Below are positions 38,197 to 50,775 of a DNA stretch of 64,000 bases, in pieces. The notes below the pieces were generated by a model. It saw nothing but the letters and a program-made list of their open reading frames with translations, had not been told where the DNA came from and ran no database searches. Position 1 is the first letter of the stretch. Each line of letters begins with the position of its first letter. This DNA comes from Lentinus brumalis (lineage: Eukaryota > Basidiomycota > Agaricomycetes > Polyporales > Polyporaceae), in assembly GCA_001792895.1 (NCBI GenBank), contig MARA01000032.1, positions 372,001-436,000 of the forward strand, given 5' to 3'. Both the position numbers and the translations under genes were made by a program.

Positions 38197-39786
38197 TGTA
38201 CTGTCGGCTCATGTGCAGACGTCTCGAGGCTGGAGACGTCGGGACGTCGGGACGTCGCGCTGAGAGAGGAGTTGCGAGGGAGGAGGCGTTCCGTCCTCGG
38301 GTCGACCGTCCTGGCGAGGGGTCGATGCACGCTGCAGCCTAGATGCGCTGCCAGCGCCGTCCGAGCCGTCGCCCTTGGCGGTGCGACGAGTCGGCGTTCG
38401 CGGCCCGATTCGCTTCTCGCTGTGTCGCAGTTGTGCTCGCGGAGGGCGTTGCCCGAGGCCTCCGGGCAGGCTCGAGAGTGCGGCCGCGGGCGTCGGCTTG
38501 ACGGATGTCGCAAGGGCGGGAGAATGGGCGGAGAGCGAGGAGGCGAGAGGGAAGAGGATGCCGGGATTTTGGGCGAGGAGGAGTCGGATCGTGTGGTGGA
38601 GGTGCGGTCTCGACGTGCTATGAGGGTCGATATTGATGTGTAGTCTTTACGAAGTAGCCAATACGAGAGCCCGGTGCTGCTTACGCGGTTGTTACTTGAA
38701 GCAACGGGCTGAGTGTTTGAGAGTCGTTCGACGAGTCACTTGAGCAGGACAACGGGCGGCTGATAGAGAATTCCAGGAGTTCAGACGACGGGTGGCGGAG
38801 AGGCGCAAGCGTGCTGTTGAGGTGGACTAGGGTCAACTTTAGTGTCTTTGCGGTGGGAGTCAATACACGGAGAGCTCGAGTACTACTTACGTGAGTAAAC
38901 GACTTGCAAGTTGCGCCCAGTGATCACTGGAGCGAGGCACGAGACGCGAGGTGCGAGAATGGGGCAGGATGGAACAGGCTTGTATGCCGCAGCTTGAATG
39001 AAGGGCAGGCGGCTTGATGCATTGTCACTGCTGGAGAGTGGGCGTGTCGTGTTTGAGTGCGTGCGGGCGAGGGTGATTTTGAATAACGATACCTCGAGAC
39101 GTTGCAGACGGAAGGAACGCTGCGAGGGAGAGAGAGTCTGCATAGGAGACGACGGGTTTGCGTGTTGGCGAGACGTAGAGTGCATGTACATACGTGAATC
39201 GAGAAGGGACATGGAGGGACGCACCTGCACCCTGTGCTTGTCGCACACACCGACCCTCGTCGCAGAGTTTGAGGGAAGAGAGGGGCACTAGAGCTGTGGG
39301 CAGAGTGCGCGTACCGGGGTGCTGCCTCTTCTTGAGGGCGGCGGCGAGAGAGGCAGTCGAGCAGGAGCGGTCGAGTGCCGTCCCAGACGAGTCGAAAGCG
39401 AGCGAGGGGGCGGCAAACAGGCGCAAACAGCGTCGCGGATTCGAGCAGACGGCAGCTGAGCGAGCGACGGCAGCCAGAGCGAGCGACGACGAGGGCAGAA
39501 GAGGCGGGCGAGCGGCGATCGACCGAGCAGCTCTCGCGTACAGCCACCACTCGCGTGACGTCAGCGATCGACGTCGCCCAGCGATCGCAACCTCCAGCGC
39601 GAGCGGCCGCGGTAGAACGCGTGTGCAGAGGCGAGCAATCATCAGGAGTAGTTGGATGTTGGATGTCGAGAGCCAACCGACGCGACCCGCGGCGAATGCC
39701 CGGTAAGTAACTAGTTCTAATGACGCAATAAACAATGGATTAATCCCCTGCCGCCCAAGGCGCTCAGCAGCTTGTCCTCCGCCACC

Positions 39787-40169
39787 ATGTCGTCTTTCGC
39801 GAAAGCCTTGTCCCCTGCTGTCAGGGAAATACGGATTCTGTGCTGCCAGACAGGTCCTGCGTCGGCGGGTGCACGGTGAGCCAGGCCCAGTTTCTCGAAA
39901 CAGACTCGGGTTAACGTGTTGTAGGCAATTCATCACCTCCACTATCCGACGCTCAAGCAACACAACCCCGACCTCCCTATCCTCATTCGTCAGGCGAAGG
40001 GAACTCCTGCGAGGGTGTTTGCGAGATTTGGTGCGTTTATGCTGCTCATACAATACGCGTCGCTGACTGAAGTCCCGCAGACAAGGGATTGGAGAAGCAC
40101 GTCGAGGTCGAGGGTCTTTCCTCCTCAGACGTCGCGTCGCGGATCTCACAGCTGTTGGGTTCATCATGA
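39787..40169 (+). pseudogene. NDUFA2: NDUFA2 copy in unit E with a frameshift
   Basis: Shares the exon 2 one-base deletion with unit D (about 39939). Intron 2 has a local change (GTTTATGCTGCTC for GTTTGATACTGCTC) and a CCCGCAG acceptor. Exon 3 is intact. Confidence 0.8.
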
Positions 40170-40176
40170 ACGTCTT

Positions 40177-41311
40177 GTCGTTTGTTGTAATGCGATTGCA
40201 CGTCTTTGACTACCCGCCCGCCGGCAGTAATTGTGCTGGGACCCATCAGCTCAAGACGTGTTTCGATGCCACGAATGTGTCAAGGTGCGTCTCCGAAAGT
40301 TACTGTCCTGCGCTCTTCCTGCGTGCCATTCCGCCACCAAGAATGTCTATATCCTTCTATCTGTTATTCGCAGCAACATTCGCGCAAACTGTGGTTCCAG
40401 GCTGCCCGAGAGAACATCGCTCTTCACGCAAACGCCCTGCTAGCTCCTCAGCTCCATCCTGCCATCATTCCAGGCCACTACGCTATAGCTCTATGTGACC
40501 TCTTGAAACTTATGAGAGACAACGCGGGCTCAACACCCCGACAAGTACGTAAACCCGTCACCTATTCTAGCCTAAGCACTAACTCATATCAAGGCATCGC
40601 TCGCTTCTTGACATTAGTACGCACCACGAAGTCACGGGCAGTGTAACGCTGAGGCCACTGCCTGTAACGCACCCCGTCCTCCCCGATGCTCCCAACGGTC
40701 ATGTCACTATCACTGTCAGCCGCGTGCCTGGCAGAGACGAGGTCGCGCAACTGGCGTAGCTGACAGCTATAGCGTGTGTGCTACCGCTAGACACTGGGGC
40801 GGCTGAGGCTTCCAGAAGTGTCTCCTCCTCAGCTCATACGTTATGGGCCAACCTCGCATGTACCGACGAGCTCGTGCCCCCACTCTCGGGCAATACCAGA
40901 CAGCCGTGGCTAAGACGCGCCTACAGAAGACAGTGGGTCTACTCTTATTCTTCGTCTAGACAGTATGCTCACCGTCTTCTCCAAGGACTACACGCAGAGA
41001 GAGGATGTGCTTCAACTTCTTTGACTACTTGCAATACCCACATCGCACGCTCAGTATCTCGTTCAATCGCCTCGACCCTATGGGCACCGTGGAGCAGAGC
41101 GCCGCTCGTCCCCACACACCCGCTACAGTATTGCACTTAGCATCCCTCGCCGTATGCAGAGCTCGGCGGATAGTCTTTCCGGTGCTCCACCTTGCATGAA
41201 AGCATACGCGAACTTCTACAAGGCAGATATCGCCCGGAGTGCCGCATGGCTCGCCATGGCCTATCGGCCTAGTCGAGCTGGAGGAGGAGGGTGTTTGTTC
41301 GTCACGCGCAG
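40177..41311 (+). other. Unit E-specific segment replacing the decayed SDR fragment
   Basis: Between NDUFA2 and the SDR, unit E carries about 1.14 kb instead of about 0.37 kb, with little similarity to other units after AACGTCTTGT. It contains exon-like pieces: a segment ending FDATNVS before a GTGCGT...CGCAG intron (about 40286-40372), then LWFQAARENIALHANALL and IPGHYAIALCDLLKLMRDN up to about 40541, then after GTACGT...ATCAAG a stretch with TGSVTLRPLPVTHPV ending at TAG near 40758. A second coding-like patch lies at 41005-41199 (MCFNFFDYLQYPHRTLSISF). I recognise none of them. It could be a relic of a gene lost from the other units or an inserted foreign fragment. Confidence 0.5.
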
Positions 41312-41518
41312 TCCTACATTGACCACCGACCGACCGGTTACAACTGCGTCACCTGGGGCCGCCGTGCCGCGACTCGCCGGCTTCCATCAAGCTTCTCTGT
41401 CCAGGTTTACTTCAGCAAGGCCTTCCTGATATGGATCTCCTGAGGGTCGTCAGAGCAACTCTTCCGCAATCCACCACCACCCCAAGCTTCAACTTATTCG
41501 CACTCCCACGCAGGTCTC

Positions 41519-42714
41519 ATGCAGCTCGTCTGGTTCATCACAGGTATGTTTCGAGGTTCATACGAAGCCGCATTGCTGAAGTTCCTCCTCAGGAGCATCC
41601 TCTGGGTTGGGATTTGCTCTCACCCAGCAGATCCTCGCGCGCGGCGACCGGGTTATAGCGACAGCGCGCAACCCGAGGGCGCTGGACGCTCTCCTCTCGC
41701 ACCCAGACACAGACAAGTCTCGTATACACGTCCTCAAGCTGGACATCACGTCGCCCTTCGCGACGCTCCAGGAGACCGCACAGCAAGCAGTCGAGAAATG
41801 GGGCCGTGTCGACGTTCTCGTCAACAACGCCGGCATTGGCGGTGAAGTCGGCGCGAGCGAAGAGCTTGGGTGAGTCACCAGCGTGTCGTGCTGCGCCCCA
41901 AATGTGCTGACCGGGTTGCCCAGAGTGGACTGGCTGATGCACGTGATGAAGACGAACTACGCTGGGACCGTGAACGTCACCAACGCCCTGCTTCCTCACA
42001 TGCGTTCGCGGCGCGCGGGGACGGTTGTTCTCCTTGGAAGCCGGTCGGCGTATCGGAACGAGTTCCTTGTGAGTTGCTGATCTACCTCTGCGCCGTCGGT
42101 TGCCTGACGATCCGCAGGGACCTGGTACGTTCCCAGCAACCTTTCATTGTGCAATGGCTTACCGTTCTCATAGTTGCCTACGCTGCTTCGAAGGCAGCCG
42201 TGCATTGTACGTGTCCAGCATATGCTCACCCGCGCGAATAATTTTTGAACTTTTTGACAGCGTATGGCGAGACGCTCTCCGCGGAGGTAGCCCCCTTCAA
42301 CATCCGCGTCACCGTCGTTGTCCCTGGCACCTTCGACACCCCCCTCGCCCACCCAATCATTGGCACGCCATCGCGGACTACGACTCTGCGCGCGAGGTGC
42401 TACGCCAACGCGTTGAAGCAGCCAAGAAAATGCCCAACAAGGGCGACCCAGTCAAGGGCATGGATGCGCTCATGGACGCGATCCGTGGAGAGGGACGCGC
42501 GGCGGGCAAGGCTGGGCTGCCGCTGTGGCTGTTCCTGGGCAGCGACTGTATTGCGGATATCAAGGGCCGGGCGGACAGGCTGAAAGGCGTCGCGGAGGAG
42601 TGGGCTGCCGGCTGCGTGAGAGGCGGTGGTTCGAATGCCTTGTGTTGTATGTTGTGTATGAACATATATTTGTTGCAGACACGTCCTTGCTCGCAGCGCT
42701 TGTACCGCACGTAG
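41519..42714 (+). pseudogene. SDR copy in unit E, single frameshift
   Basis: Close to full length, with conservative substitutions against the C copy (LTQQILARGD, SAREVLRQRV). TG..SSGLG, NNAG and YAASK are all present. One C is missing at GGCACGCCATCG near 42369, shifting the last exon. This is the least damaged copy after C and could be functional if that base is a sequencing error. Confidence 0.8.
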
Positions 42715-42790
42715 CCGATATCGATGACTGGATGCATGTTGCGCACTGCATATGGTGTGCATCTCCCAGATCAATCGAGTGCCTCAGTCG

Positions 42791-42907
42791 CGTTCATAGC
42801 CAGTGATCACTGATTATACGTGTTCATAGCCAGTGTCGTGTTCATAGCCAGTGTTCATACGTTTTCATAGCCGTGTCTTGCTCCTGTTTACAGCCAGTCC
42901 TCTTAGT
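42791..42907 (+). repeat. Shortened minisatellite, unit E
   Basis: Same short allele as unit D. Confidence 0.83.
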
Positions 42908-43084
42908 GATGTACTGCTTTTTGTTTATGGTCGTCTCTTGCAGCTGGACTGGGCAGCCGTGATTCGTAAATGCCTGGCGAAGAGACTCAGTAGAGAAGGA
43001 GAAGGAAGTTGGCGGTTAAGAGCCGCGGCATGGTGTGAGGACCCAAGTTCTAGTCATTGCATATATCTACTACACGAAGAAGTA

Positions 43085-45700
43085 CTATACATGGCTGATA
43101 TAGAGCACACAAACGAAACACCGGGAAATCGTAGCGACGCACTTTCTACGAGCGCTTAGGTTACTAAAACGGGAAGCCACACCTGTACAGTCGTAAGACT
43201 GCCCCCGCTTGATCTCCGCCGGCTGCCAATCTCCTGCATTCTCCTTGGACAGTGCTTGAGCGCTGAGCCTGAGGCTCCAACTCGCATGCCGCAGAGCTGC
43301 AGTCTTCGACGAGGACATCAGTCATTGCACGCACAGCGCGCTGAGCGTGGCGTCCGGTATGCAGAGCTCCCGGAACGTCTGAAACAGCACCTCAAAACAC
43401 GCCCGGGAGAGTCCAGATAAGCCCGGCCACACATGACGCCGCTCAGAGCATACCTACTCGCGGGCTAGACATGATGACATCGCTCTTGCGAGCATGGTTG
43501 ATGGAGCAAAAGCTTCATCCCGGAGCTGCCTTCTGCGTCGGCTTGTAACAGCAAATATAGAAGTTGTGCGCTCGGTAAGTCGTTGTCACTCGGTACAAAC
43601 AGAGCAGTAAGACGTACCGAAACTCCCCAGGGTTGCGGAGTGAACACGACGATGTACAGCCAAGAGACCGCCACGCGGCACGGCCGGGAGCTGCTTCACG
43701 CAGCGTGACAACATTCTGCATCGCTTCTGAGAGAAGTCTATAGAAACTGTACGTCAGCCTCCAGGTAAGTCATTGAATCGTGGTACATGCTGAGCAACAA
43801 TACATACCGAGAAGGCTTTGGTTCGCCTGGCGACATGTCGCCTAGCGCGGGAGCTACGATAGCATGACGAAGGCCTATGGCCGAGGTACAAGCCGGAGGC
43901 TTCGACGGCGCCCGGGAGAAGTCAAGCCGCAGGATAGCGTCTGCCGAGAGATCGTGCACGTCGCATCTTGTACAGGAGAAAGCGAGATCTCTGCGGATTG
44001 CGAGTGGGTGAATAAGTAGGGTGTGTCTGCGTGTGTCTTGGCTTGACTATGACGGCAGCTGCGGCGAGCGAGGGCCTGGGAGAAGGGACACCGCGGGCTG
44101 CACCTGCGCGACACTGCGACCGTCCGGGAGTAGTGGAGTCGCGGGATGTGGCTGGGAACCGTCTGCGGGGAGGTGGTGCATGCCGCATTATGGAGACCGG
44201 GGGACAAAATACCTCGCGGAGGGCGGGAGAGCCCGAGTGCACGGGAGATGGTGTGTCTGCATTCGTGTGGATCGCTGCGACGGCGAGCGAGGAGCCGGAA
44301 GGCGACAGTATGCCGCGGGCCGCACCCCGGAGCGCAGAACTGTGAGACACTGTGTGGGAGATGTTGCTTGTTACATTCTGTGGGTGGGAGCAAATCGAAC
44401 CCTGCGAGGCGGTGCTAGAACGCTCGGATGAGCAGAATGCGACGCGGCTGCCGGTAAGTGACGCTGCACCCAGGATGGGCGAAGGCGGCGGGAGCGGAGC
44501 CGTGTGCACGATCGCGACGTGTCGAGGGTTGAGCTTGCAGTGCATGCCTAACGACATACTATCGAAACGGCTGTCAGCACGAGCCGGGACTCGGGAGCCA
44601 TGCGGAGGAGACTCGAACGCACCGATGGGTCCTCTCTCTCCATCCGAGTCGCTTGAGTACGCGTGGTGCTAACTGCACCGGAGGAAGGGGAGCTCGTCTG
44701 GGAGGTGGCTCAAAGGACGGCGAGTGGGAGGACGGCGGATGGAGGATGCAACAGAGAGACAGAGAGGACGTCGGCAGCCAGTGGGAGGGCATGCAGATGA
44801 AGGGGAGAGGGGAGACGGCAGGCTCTCGGAGGGCGCAGCATATATCATTCTCGCTGCTCATTCGGATTCCCAGGGTCGCAGATGGCAATGGCCGCCGTTC
44901 CGCGATGTATGTTTGACATCCGTCCGTAAGGTTGAATGCTGAGTTCAGAATTCTCAGCCAATGCGCCGGCCAACTCGTCCTGGCGAGACATCGGCTCCCG
45001 GACTAGGCGCAACTCACCGCTTTTGGATGGTTCCATGTCGTTGTCACTGTAGCCGTGACCGCCGGATGCGAGTGCTGAGAGGAATGTTGAGATTGCGATC
45101 CACGTGTGACATGAGCATGCGCGGACCCAGTAGGACAAATAGAGGGCCGTCATCGCTGTTGACAATCAAGGGAAACACCAATTCGCATCCGAGTCGTTCG
45201 GTAAGTATCATTCCTTTCCAGCCAACCTTCCCAGAACTCCGGATTCAGCGTGAGGTCTCCGAGCTCCGGTCGCAGCAAGCTGTTACAGCATGTGCCGTGG
45301 TCGTCCTCCCATACCCCAGATGATTTGATGTGCAGCTGCTGAGTCGACAGGCCGATATCTGGCGTGTGCATAACGGTGTTGTTACTTGCGGACAGGCCGT
45401 GTCAGTCGCAGGAACGCGACGGCGCGACGGAACTGTGCGGGAAGCTCGAATGCTTCTGGACGAACAAGGCAGCTTCGCTCCGCTGCCATCTGTGGTAGGT
45501 AGAGTATTGCACGGGCACAATGTCCCTGCGTGATGTATTAGTTACCTGGAGTCTCAATTATGCGACAGAACGAGAGGAGGTCACGTACCATCTCGAATGT
45601 TTCACGGCGAACTTGGTAGTATCCCGTCCGCTCGAAGCCGTCGCGTGCTCGGAGTCTCGGAGAGGATCATGCCTGCACACGATGTCTCGCGTGATAGCAT
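43085..45700 (-). pseudogene. G2: unknown minus-strand multi-exon gene, copy across the E/F junction (best upstream exons)
   Basis: I do not recognise the product. On the minus strand an exon ending ERTGYYQVRRETFEM (ends at 45589) is followed by a 63-bp intron (45526-45588, donor GTACGT, branch AACTAATAC, acceptor CACGCAG) and a 140-nt exon (45386-45525) reading GHCARAILYLPQMAAERSC and FELPAQFRRAVAFLRL. Further downstream, an exon carrying LIVNSDDGPLFVLLGP lies near 45150 and a terminal exon near 43100-43470. Exon joins between 45385 and 43500 are uncertain, and single-base shifts occur. The gene points toward the SDR tail. Confidence 0.4.
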
Positions 45701-46902
45701 AGACGTTCGCTCCGCTGCTTCTGTGTCCGGGAGCGCATTCTTCCGAATCCTCTGCGCGCGGTTGCAGCCGAGCGACTCCCGAACAGTGCTTCCCACCTGG
45801 ATCATCACCATAATATCGCAGTGCTCCCAGTACCCGTGCAGTTTACAGATGTGAGCGATGGATTGGCTGGGAGACTCCGTGAGAGCCGGGCCGACCGCTA
45901 CAAAGACTCAAATAGCGTGGCGAACAGTGCTACTTGCTAGAAGGGGCATCCTGCGTGGAATCGTTCTTGCCTAGCGGGCTGTGCGCGACCTTCGAGCCGT
46001 CGAGGAATGTTGCAGCCACAGCCGCAGCCGCAGCCGGGCGTACCTCCGAGTCTTCCCAGGCCTGCCGTTCGTCGTGTTACTATTCTGTCTCCCGAGCGGA
46101 GGATATGGACATCTGGCGGTGTCCGAGTCGCCTCCCTGTAAGTAGGTCGTTCGTAGTACCAGTATGAGCTCACTCACCCGGGACGTAGAGACTAGAGGTC
46201 TGTGTTCCGCCTCCCACCTCTCCTAATTGAATTATAGCGAGTAGACATGTGCAACAACGCTCGCTCCCGGGTAGCGGATGCGCTGCAATGTGCATCCACA
46301 CGCCGCGACCTTGAAGCATGCACCGGCGCGCAGACGGACATCGCGTCCTGCGCGGGGACGAAGAGTTCCCGGCGACCGATTCGAGCAATCCCAGCGGGAT
46401 ATTCCTGAGCATCGAGAAGACACGTCGAACGTCGAAGTGAGCCGCAGGCTGGCTCAACGACATCGAAGCGGCAAACATCGAACACGTACCTGTTCCCTGT
46501 CCGCTGTCCACTGTTCAGGGACTTGGACGTCCGAGTCGAGTGACCACACGTGCTGGACGGCCACCCTGCACCCTCCCGGGCACGTCCAACTCGGCGATAG
46601 AGACGCATCCACGCAGTGCCAGCTGTTCTGCATGCCGTTCGAGGCTCGTGCATGCAGCGGCGACTCTGGAGCGAGCACGACGCGACCGCGCTGGGGGCCG
46701 CATCGGACATAATCCTGGGAAAGTGCCCAGGTTGAGGGTTGCGCCGTGTTGTATGTTTCATCTGCGTGCTGTCGCCGGAGTGCTTCCCCGCCGGCACTGG
46801 TGTGTTGGACTGCGCCCCCGTCGCGTCCAGTCTCGCACTGGAGCGGAACCCGACGCAAACTGCGCTGAGGAGGCTCTTGAGTATGGGAGCACGTCTGTGC
46901 GC

Positions 46903-48462
46903 TGTCCGGGTTTCAAGGCAGGTGGCGAAATAGCGAGCGAGCGAGCGAGCGGCGTGCCGACGTCAGACGTCCCTGAAGATTGGTACGTACGCGTGCAGGG
47001 GTTACTCGGAGATTCGCCAAGACACGGCGGAGGTGCAGGGAAAGGATCCTATAAACCCATGCGCAAGTCAGCACGGTCCCGCCGCTCCCGACACACTCCC
47101 AGGCCGGTCACTTACCTCGCCCCGCCGTCCGCTCCAGCCCGTGTCGCCCGTGTCCGTGTCCTACGAGCTGAGTCCGGTGAGTCGCAGCCCAAGCCGGATG
47201 CCCTTCCATCGTGTCGGGCGATACGCACCTGCTGACTGTACTGCACCTCTCCTTCTCCCAGCCGGCGCGATCGCTGCTCGCCGTTGACGAGCTCCCGGTG
47301 AGTCGCATTCTAAGCCGGCCGTGCCCGAGTGACCGCCCTGTCCGCCACCGACTGACTCTCCTTCTCTCTCACCCAGATCTGCGAACATCCACGCCCCAGT
47401 GAACCAGCCCCCACGGTGAGCACCGACGTCCTTCGCCTAACAGCAGCGCATCAGGACTCACCTTAGAACCTACCTCCCACCAGCTGCAAGCAGCTGCGAA
47501 CGGGTGCGTGATCTCCCTTCCATGTCGCCCCCTCCCAGACCGTTCACGACGTCTGCAGGGCCCAGATTCGCTGCCCTGGAACTCGAACGCGCCACGCGTA
47601 AGTATCCATCATGTCCGCGAGCGAATCTGCACGACACTCACACCATCATAGAGGCGTTCGGAGATTCGCCAAGACACGGCGGAGGTGCAGGGAAAGGATC
47701 CTATAACCCATGCGCAAGTCAGCACGGTCCGCGCTCCCGACACGCTCCCAAGCGCAGGTCACTACCTCGCCCCCGCCGTTCGCTCCAGCCCGTGTCGCCC
47801 GTGTCCGTGTCCTACGAGCTGAGTTCCGGTGAGTCGCAGCCCAAGCCGGATGCCCTTCCATCGTGTCGGGCGATACGCACTGCTGACTGACTGCACCTCT
47901 CCTTCTCCCAGCCGGCGCGATCGCTGCTCGCCGTTGACGAGCTCCCGGTGAGTCGCATTCTAAGCCGGCCCGAGCGCCCTGTCCGCCACCGACTGACTCT
48001 CTCTCTCTCACCCAGATCTGCGAACATCCACGCCCCAGTGAACCAGCCCCACGGTGAGCACCGACGTCCTCGCCTACACAGCAGCGCATCAGGACTCACC
48101 TTAGAACCTCCCACCAGCTCCAAAGCTGCAAGTCTGCGAAGTGCGTGATCTCCCTTCCATGTCCGCCCTCCCAGACCGTTCACGACGTCTGAGGCCCAGA
48201 TCGTGCCCTGGAAGCGCATGCGCACGCGTAAGTACCATCATGTCCGCGAGCGAATCTGCACGACACTCACACCATCATAGAGGCGTCTCGCCGATCCCGG
48301 TGTATCTGTCAAGACTCGCGACTCAAGCTCGACGCGGGTGAGTGCGCTCCATCGAGCCGCGCGTACCACCTGGTGCTCATGGGATGTCCGCGCTCGCAGC
48401 GTCGTCGCACTCGCGCCGTGGTGGGAAGGAAATATATTCGAGACTGTAGTTATCGCGAGTAG
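46903..48462 (+). pseudogene. G1 copy in unit F, disrupted by an internal duplication
   Basis: Starts like unit E, with the CTGCAG acceptor and the AALELERA exon preserved in its first half (about 47565-47595, with single-base insertions). The gene body is then duplicated, so exons 1-5 occur twice. The second set has a damaged exon 5 (GTCTGAGGCCC). No continuous reading frame is possible without removing one set. Confidence 0.5.
47006..48286 (+). repeat. Internal tandem duplication in unit F (~652 + ~629 bp)
   Basis: The stretch from TCGGAGATTCGCC at 47006 to CATCATAGAGGCG at about 47657 is followed directly by a second copy from 47658 to about 48286, after which unit F resumes. The junction reads GAGGCGTTCGGAG, joining the last G1 intron acceptor region to the G1 first exon. 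The two copies differ by many small indels, so the event is not recent or the copies were taken from different units. Confidence 0.85.
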
Positions 48463-50024
48463 GACTTCGTAGTGTACTGTCGGCTCATGTGCAGACGTCT
48501 CGAGGCTGGAGACGTCGGGACGTCGCGCTGAGAGAGGAGTTGCGAGGGAGGGGCGTTCCGTCCTCGGTCGACCGTCCTGGCGAGGGGTCGATGCACGCTG
48601 CAGCCTAGATGCGCTGCCAGCGCCGTCCGAGCCGTCGCCCTTGGCGGTGCGACGAGTCGGCGTTCGCGGCCCGATTCGCTTCTCGCTGTGTCGCAGTTGT
48701 GCTCGCGGAGGGCGTTGCCGAGGCCTCCGGGCAGGCTCGAGAGTGCGGCCGCGGGCGTCGGCTTGACGGATGTCGCAAGGGCGGGAGAACTGGGCGGAGA
48801 GCGAGGAGGCGAGAGGGAAGAGGATGCCGGGATTTTGGGCGAGGAGTCGGATCGTGTGGTCGAGTGCGGCGACGTGCTATGAGGTCGGTCTTGGTGTTGA
48901 TCTTTACGGAGAGAGCCCGGGCTGCTTACGCGGTTGTTACTTGAAGCAACGGGCTGAGTGTTTGAGGTCCGTTCGACGAGTCACTTGAGCAGGACAACGG
49001 CGGCTGATAGAGAATTCCAGGAGTTCAGACGACGGGTGGCGGAGAGGCGCAAGCGTGCTGTTGAGGTGGACTAGGGTCAACTTTAGTGTCTTTGCGGTGG
49101 GAGTCAATACACGGAGAGCTCGAGTACTACTTACGTGAGTAATCGACTTGCAAGTTGCGCCCAGTGATCACTGGAGCGAGGCACGAGACGCGAGGTGCGA
49201 GAATGGGGCAGGATGGAACAGCTTGTATGCCGCAGCTTGAATGAAGGGCAGGCGGCTTGATGCATTGTGACTGCTGGAGAGTGGGCGTGTCGTGTTTGAG
49301 TGCGTGCGGGCGAGGGTGATTTTGAATAACGATACCTCGAGACGTTGCAGACGGAAGGAACGCTGCGAGGGAGAGAGAGTCTGCATAGGAGACGACGGGT
49401 TTGCGTGTTGGCGAGACGTAGAGTGCATGTACATACGTGAATCGAGAAGGGACATGGAGGGACGCACCTGCACCCTGTGCTTGTCGCACACACCGACCCT
49501 CGTCGCAGAGTTTGAGGGAAGAGAGGGGCACTAGAGCTGTGGGCAGAGTGCGCGTACCGGGGTGCTGCCTCTTCTTGGGCGGCGGCGAGAGAGGCAGTCG
49601 AGCAGGAGCGGTCGAGTGCCGTCCAGACGAGTCGAAAGCGAGCGAGGGGCGGCAAACAGGCGCAAACAGCGTCGCGGGTTCGAGCAGACGGCAGCTGAGC
49701 GAGCGACGGCAGCCAGAGCGAGCGACGACGAGGGCAGAAGAGGCGGGCGAGCGGCGATCGACCGAGCAGCTCTCGCGTACAGCCACCACTCGCGTGACGT
49801 CAGCGATCGACGTCGCCCAGCGATCGCAACCTCCAGCGCGAGCGGCCGCGGTAGAACGCGTGTGCAGAGGCGAGCAATCATCAGGAGTAGTTGGATGTTG
49901 GATGTCGAGAGCCAACCGACGCGACCGCGGCGAATGCCCGGTAAGTAACTAGTTCTAATGACGCAATAAACAATGGATTAATCCCCTGCCGCCCAAGGCG
50001 CTCAGCAGCTTGTCCTCCGCCACC

Positions 50025-50405
50025 ATGTCGTCTTTCGCGAAAGCCTTGTCCCCTGCTGTCAGGGAAATACGGATTCTGTGCTGCCAGACAGGTCCTGCGT
50101 CGGCGGGTGCACGGTGAGCCAGGCCCAGTTTCTCGAAACAGACTCGGGTTAACGTGTTGTAGGCAATTCATCACCTCTCACTATCCGACGCTCAAGCAAC
50201 ACAACCCGACCTCCCTATCCTCATTCGTCAGGCGAAGGGAACTCCTGCGAGGGTGTTTGCGAGATTTGGTGCGTTTGATACTGCTCATACAATACGCGTC
50301 GCTGACCGAAGTCGCAGACAAGGGATTGGAGAAGCACGTCGAGGTCGAGGGTCTTTCCTCCTCAGACGTCGCGTCGCGGATCTCACAGCTGTTGGCTCAT
50401 CATGA
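50025..50405 (+). pseudogene. NDUFA2: NDUFA2 copy in unit F with frameshifts
   Basis: Lacks the D/E deletion but has its own: one C lost in CACAACCCGACC (about 50204) and one G lost near the stop (CTGTTGGCTCATC, about 50396). It was therefore broken independently of D and E, or misread. Confidence 0.78.
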
Positions 50406-50775
50406 TCGCTTGTACTTTGATGCAATTGCACGTCCTTCAGTAGACTTCATTGGGCAGTCTCCAGACATCTCAAGTGCGTTTGATACTACCAGTGGATGAA
50501 GGTACGTCCTCAAACAGAGGAGGTCAAGGTCGCCGTTGCGGTCGCGGGGCGACGGCTCCGTTGGCAATATCAAGAGTCAGACGGAGAGGCTATAGAACGT
50601 CGCGGAAGAGTTGGCAGCCCTCGAAGTGGGCTTGGGAACGATGACACGCCAGCAGCTTGAGCAGGGCGAAAGGTACGTCAGTCCCATACTACACATCACG
50701 TTCTGACTCTATGACTATAGTCAGGTCCTTGGTACCAAATGGCAAATGGATTCGTCAGGCGCCATCCTACATTGA
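50406..50775 (+). pseudogene. Decayed SDR 3' fragment, unit F
   Basis: Same fragment. Here one base less joins SPDISS to AFDTTSG in one frame, so the upstream part is slightly more continuous than in A-D. Confidence 0.6.

Larger units (their letters stand above)
35820..45454 (+). repeat. Array unit E (D-F subfamily, longest unit)
   Basis: This unit is about 600-850 bp longer than the others because the segment between NDUFA2 and the SDR (about 40177-41311) is different and longer. It retains the most intact version of G1 and, with the junction to F, an uninterrupted version of one G2 exon pair. Confidence 0.93.
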
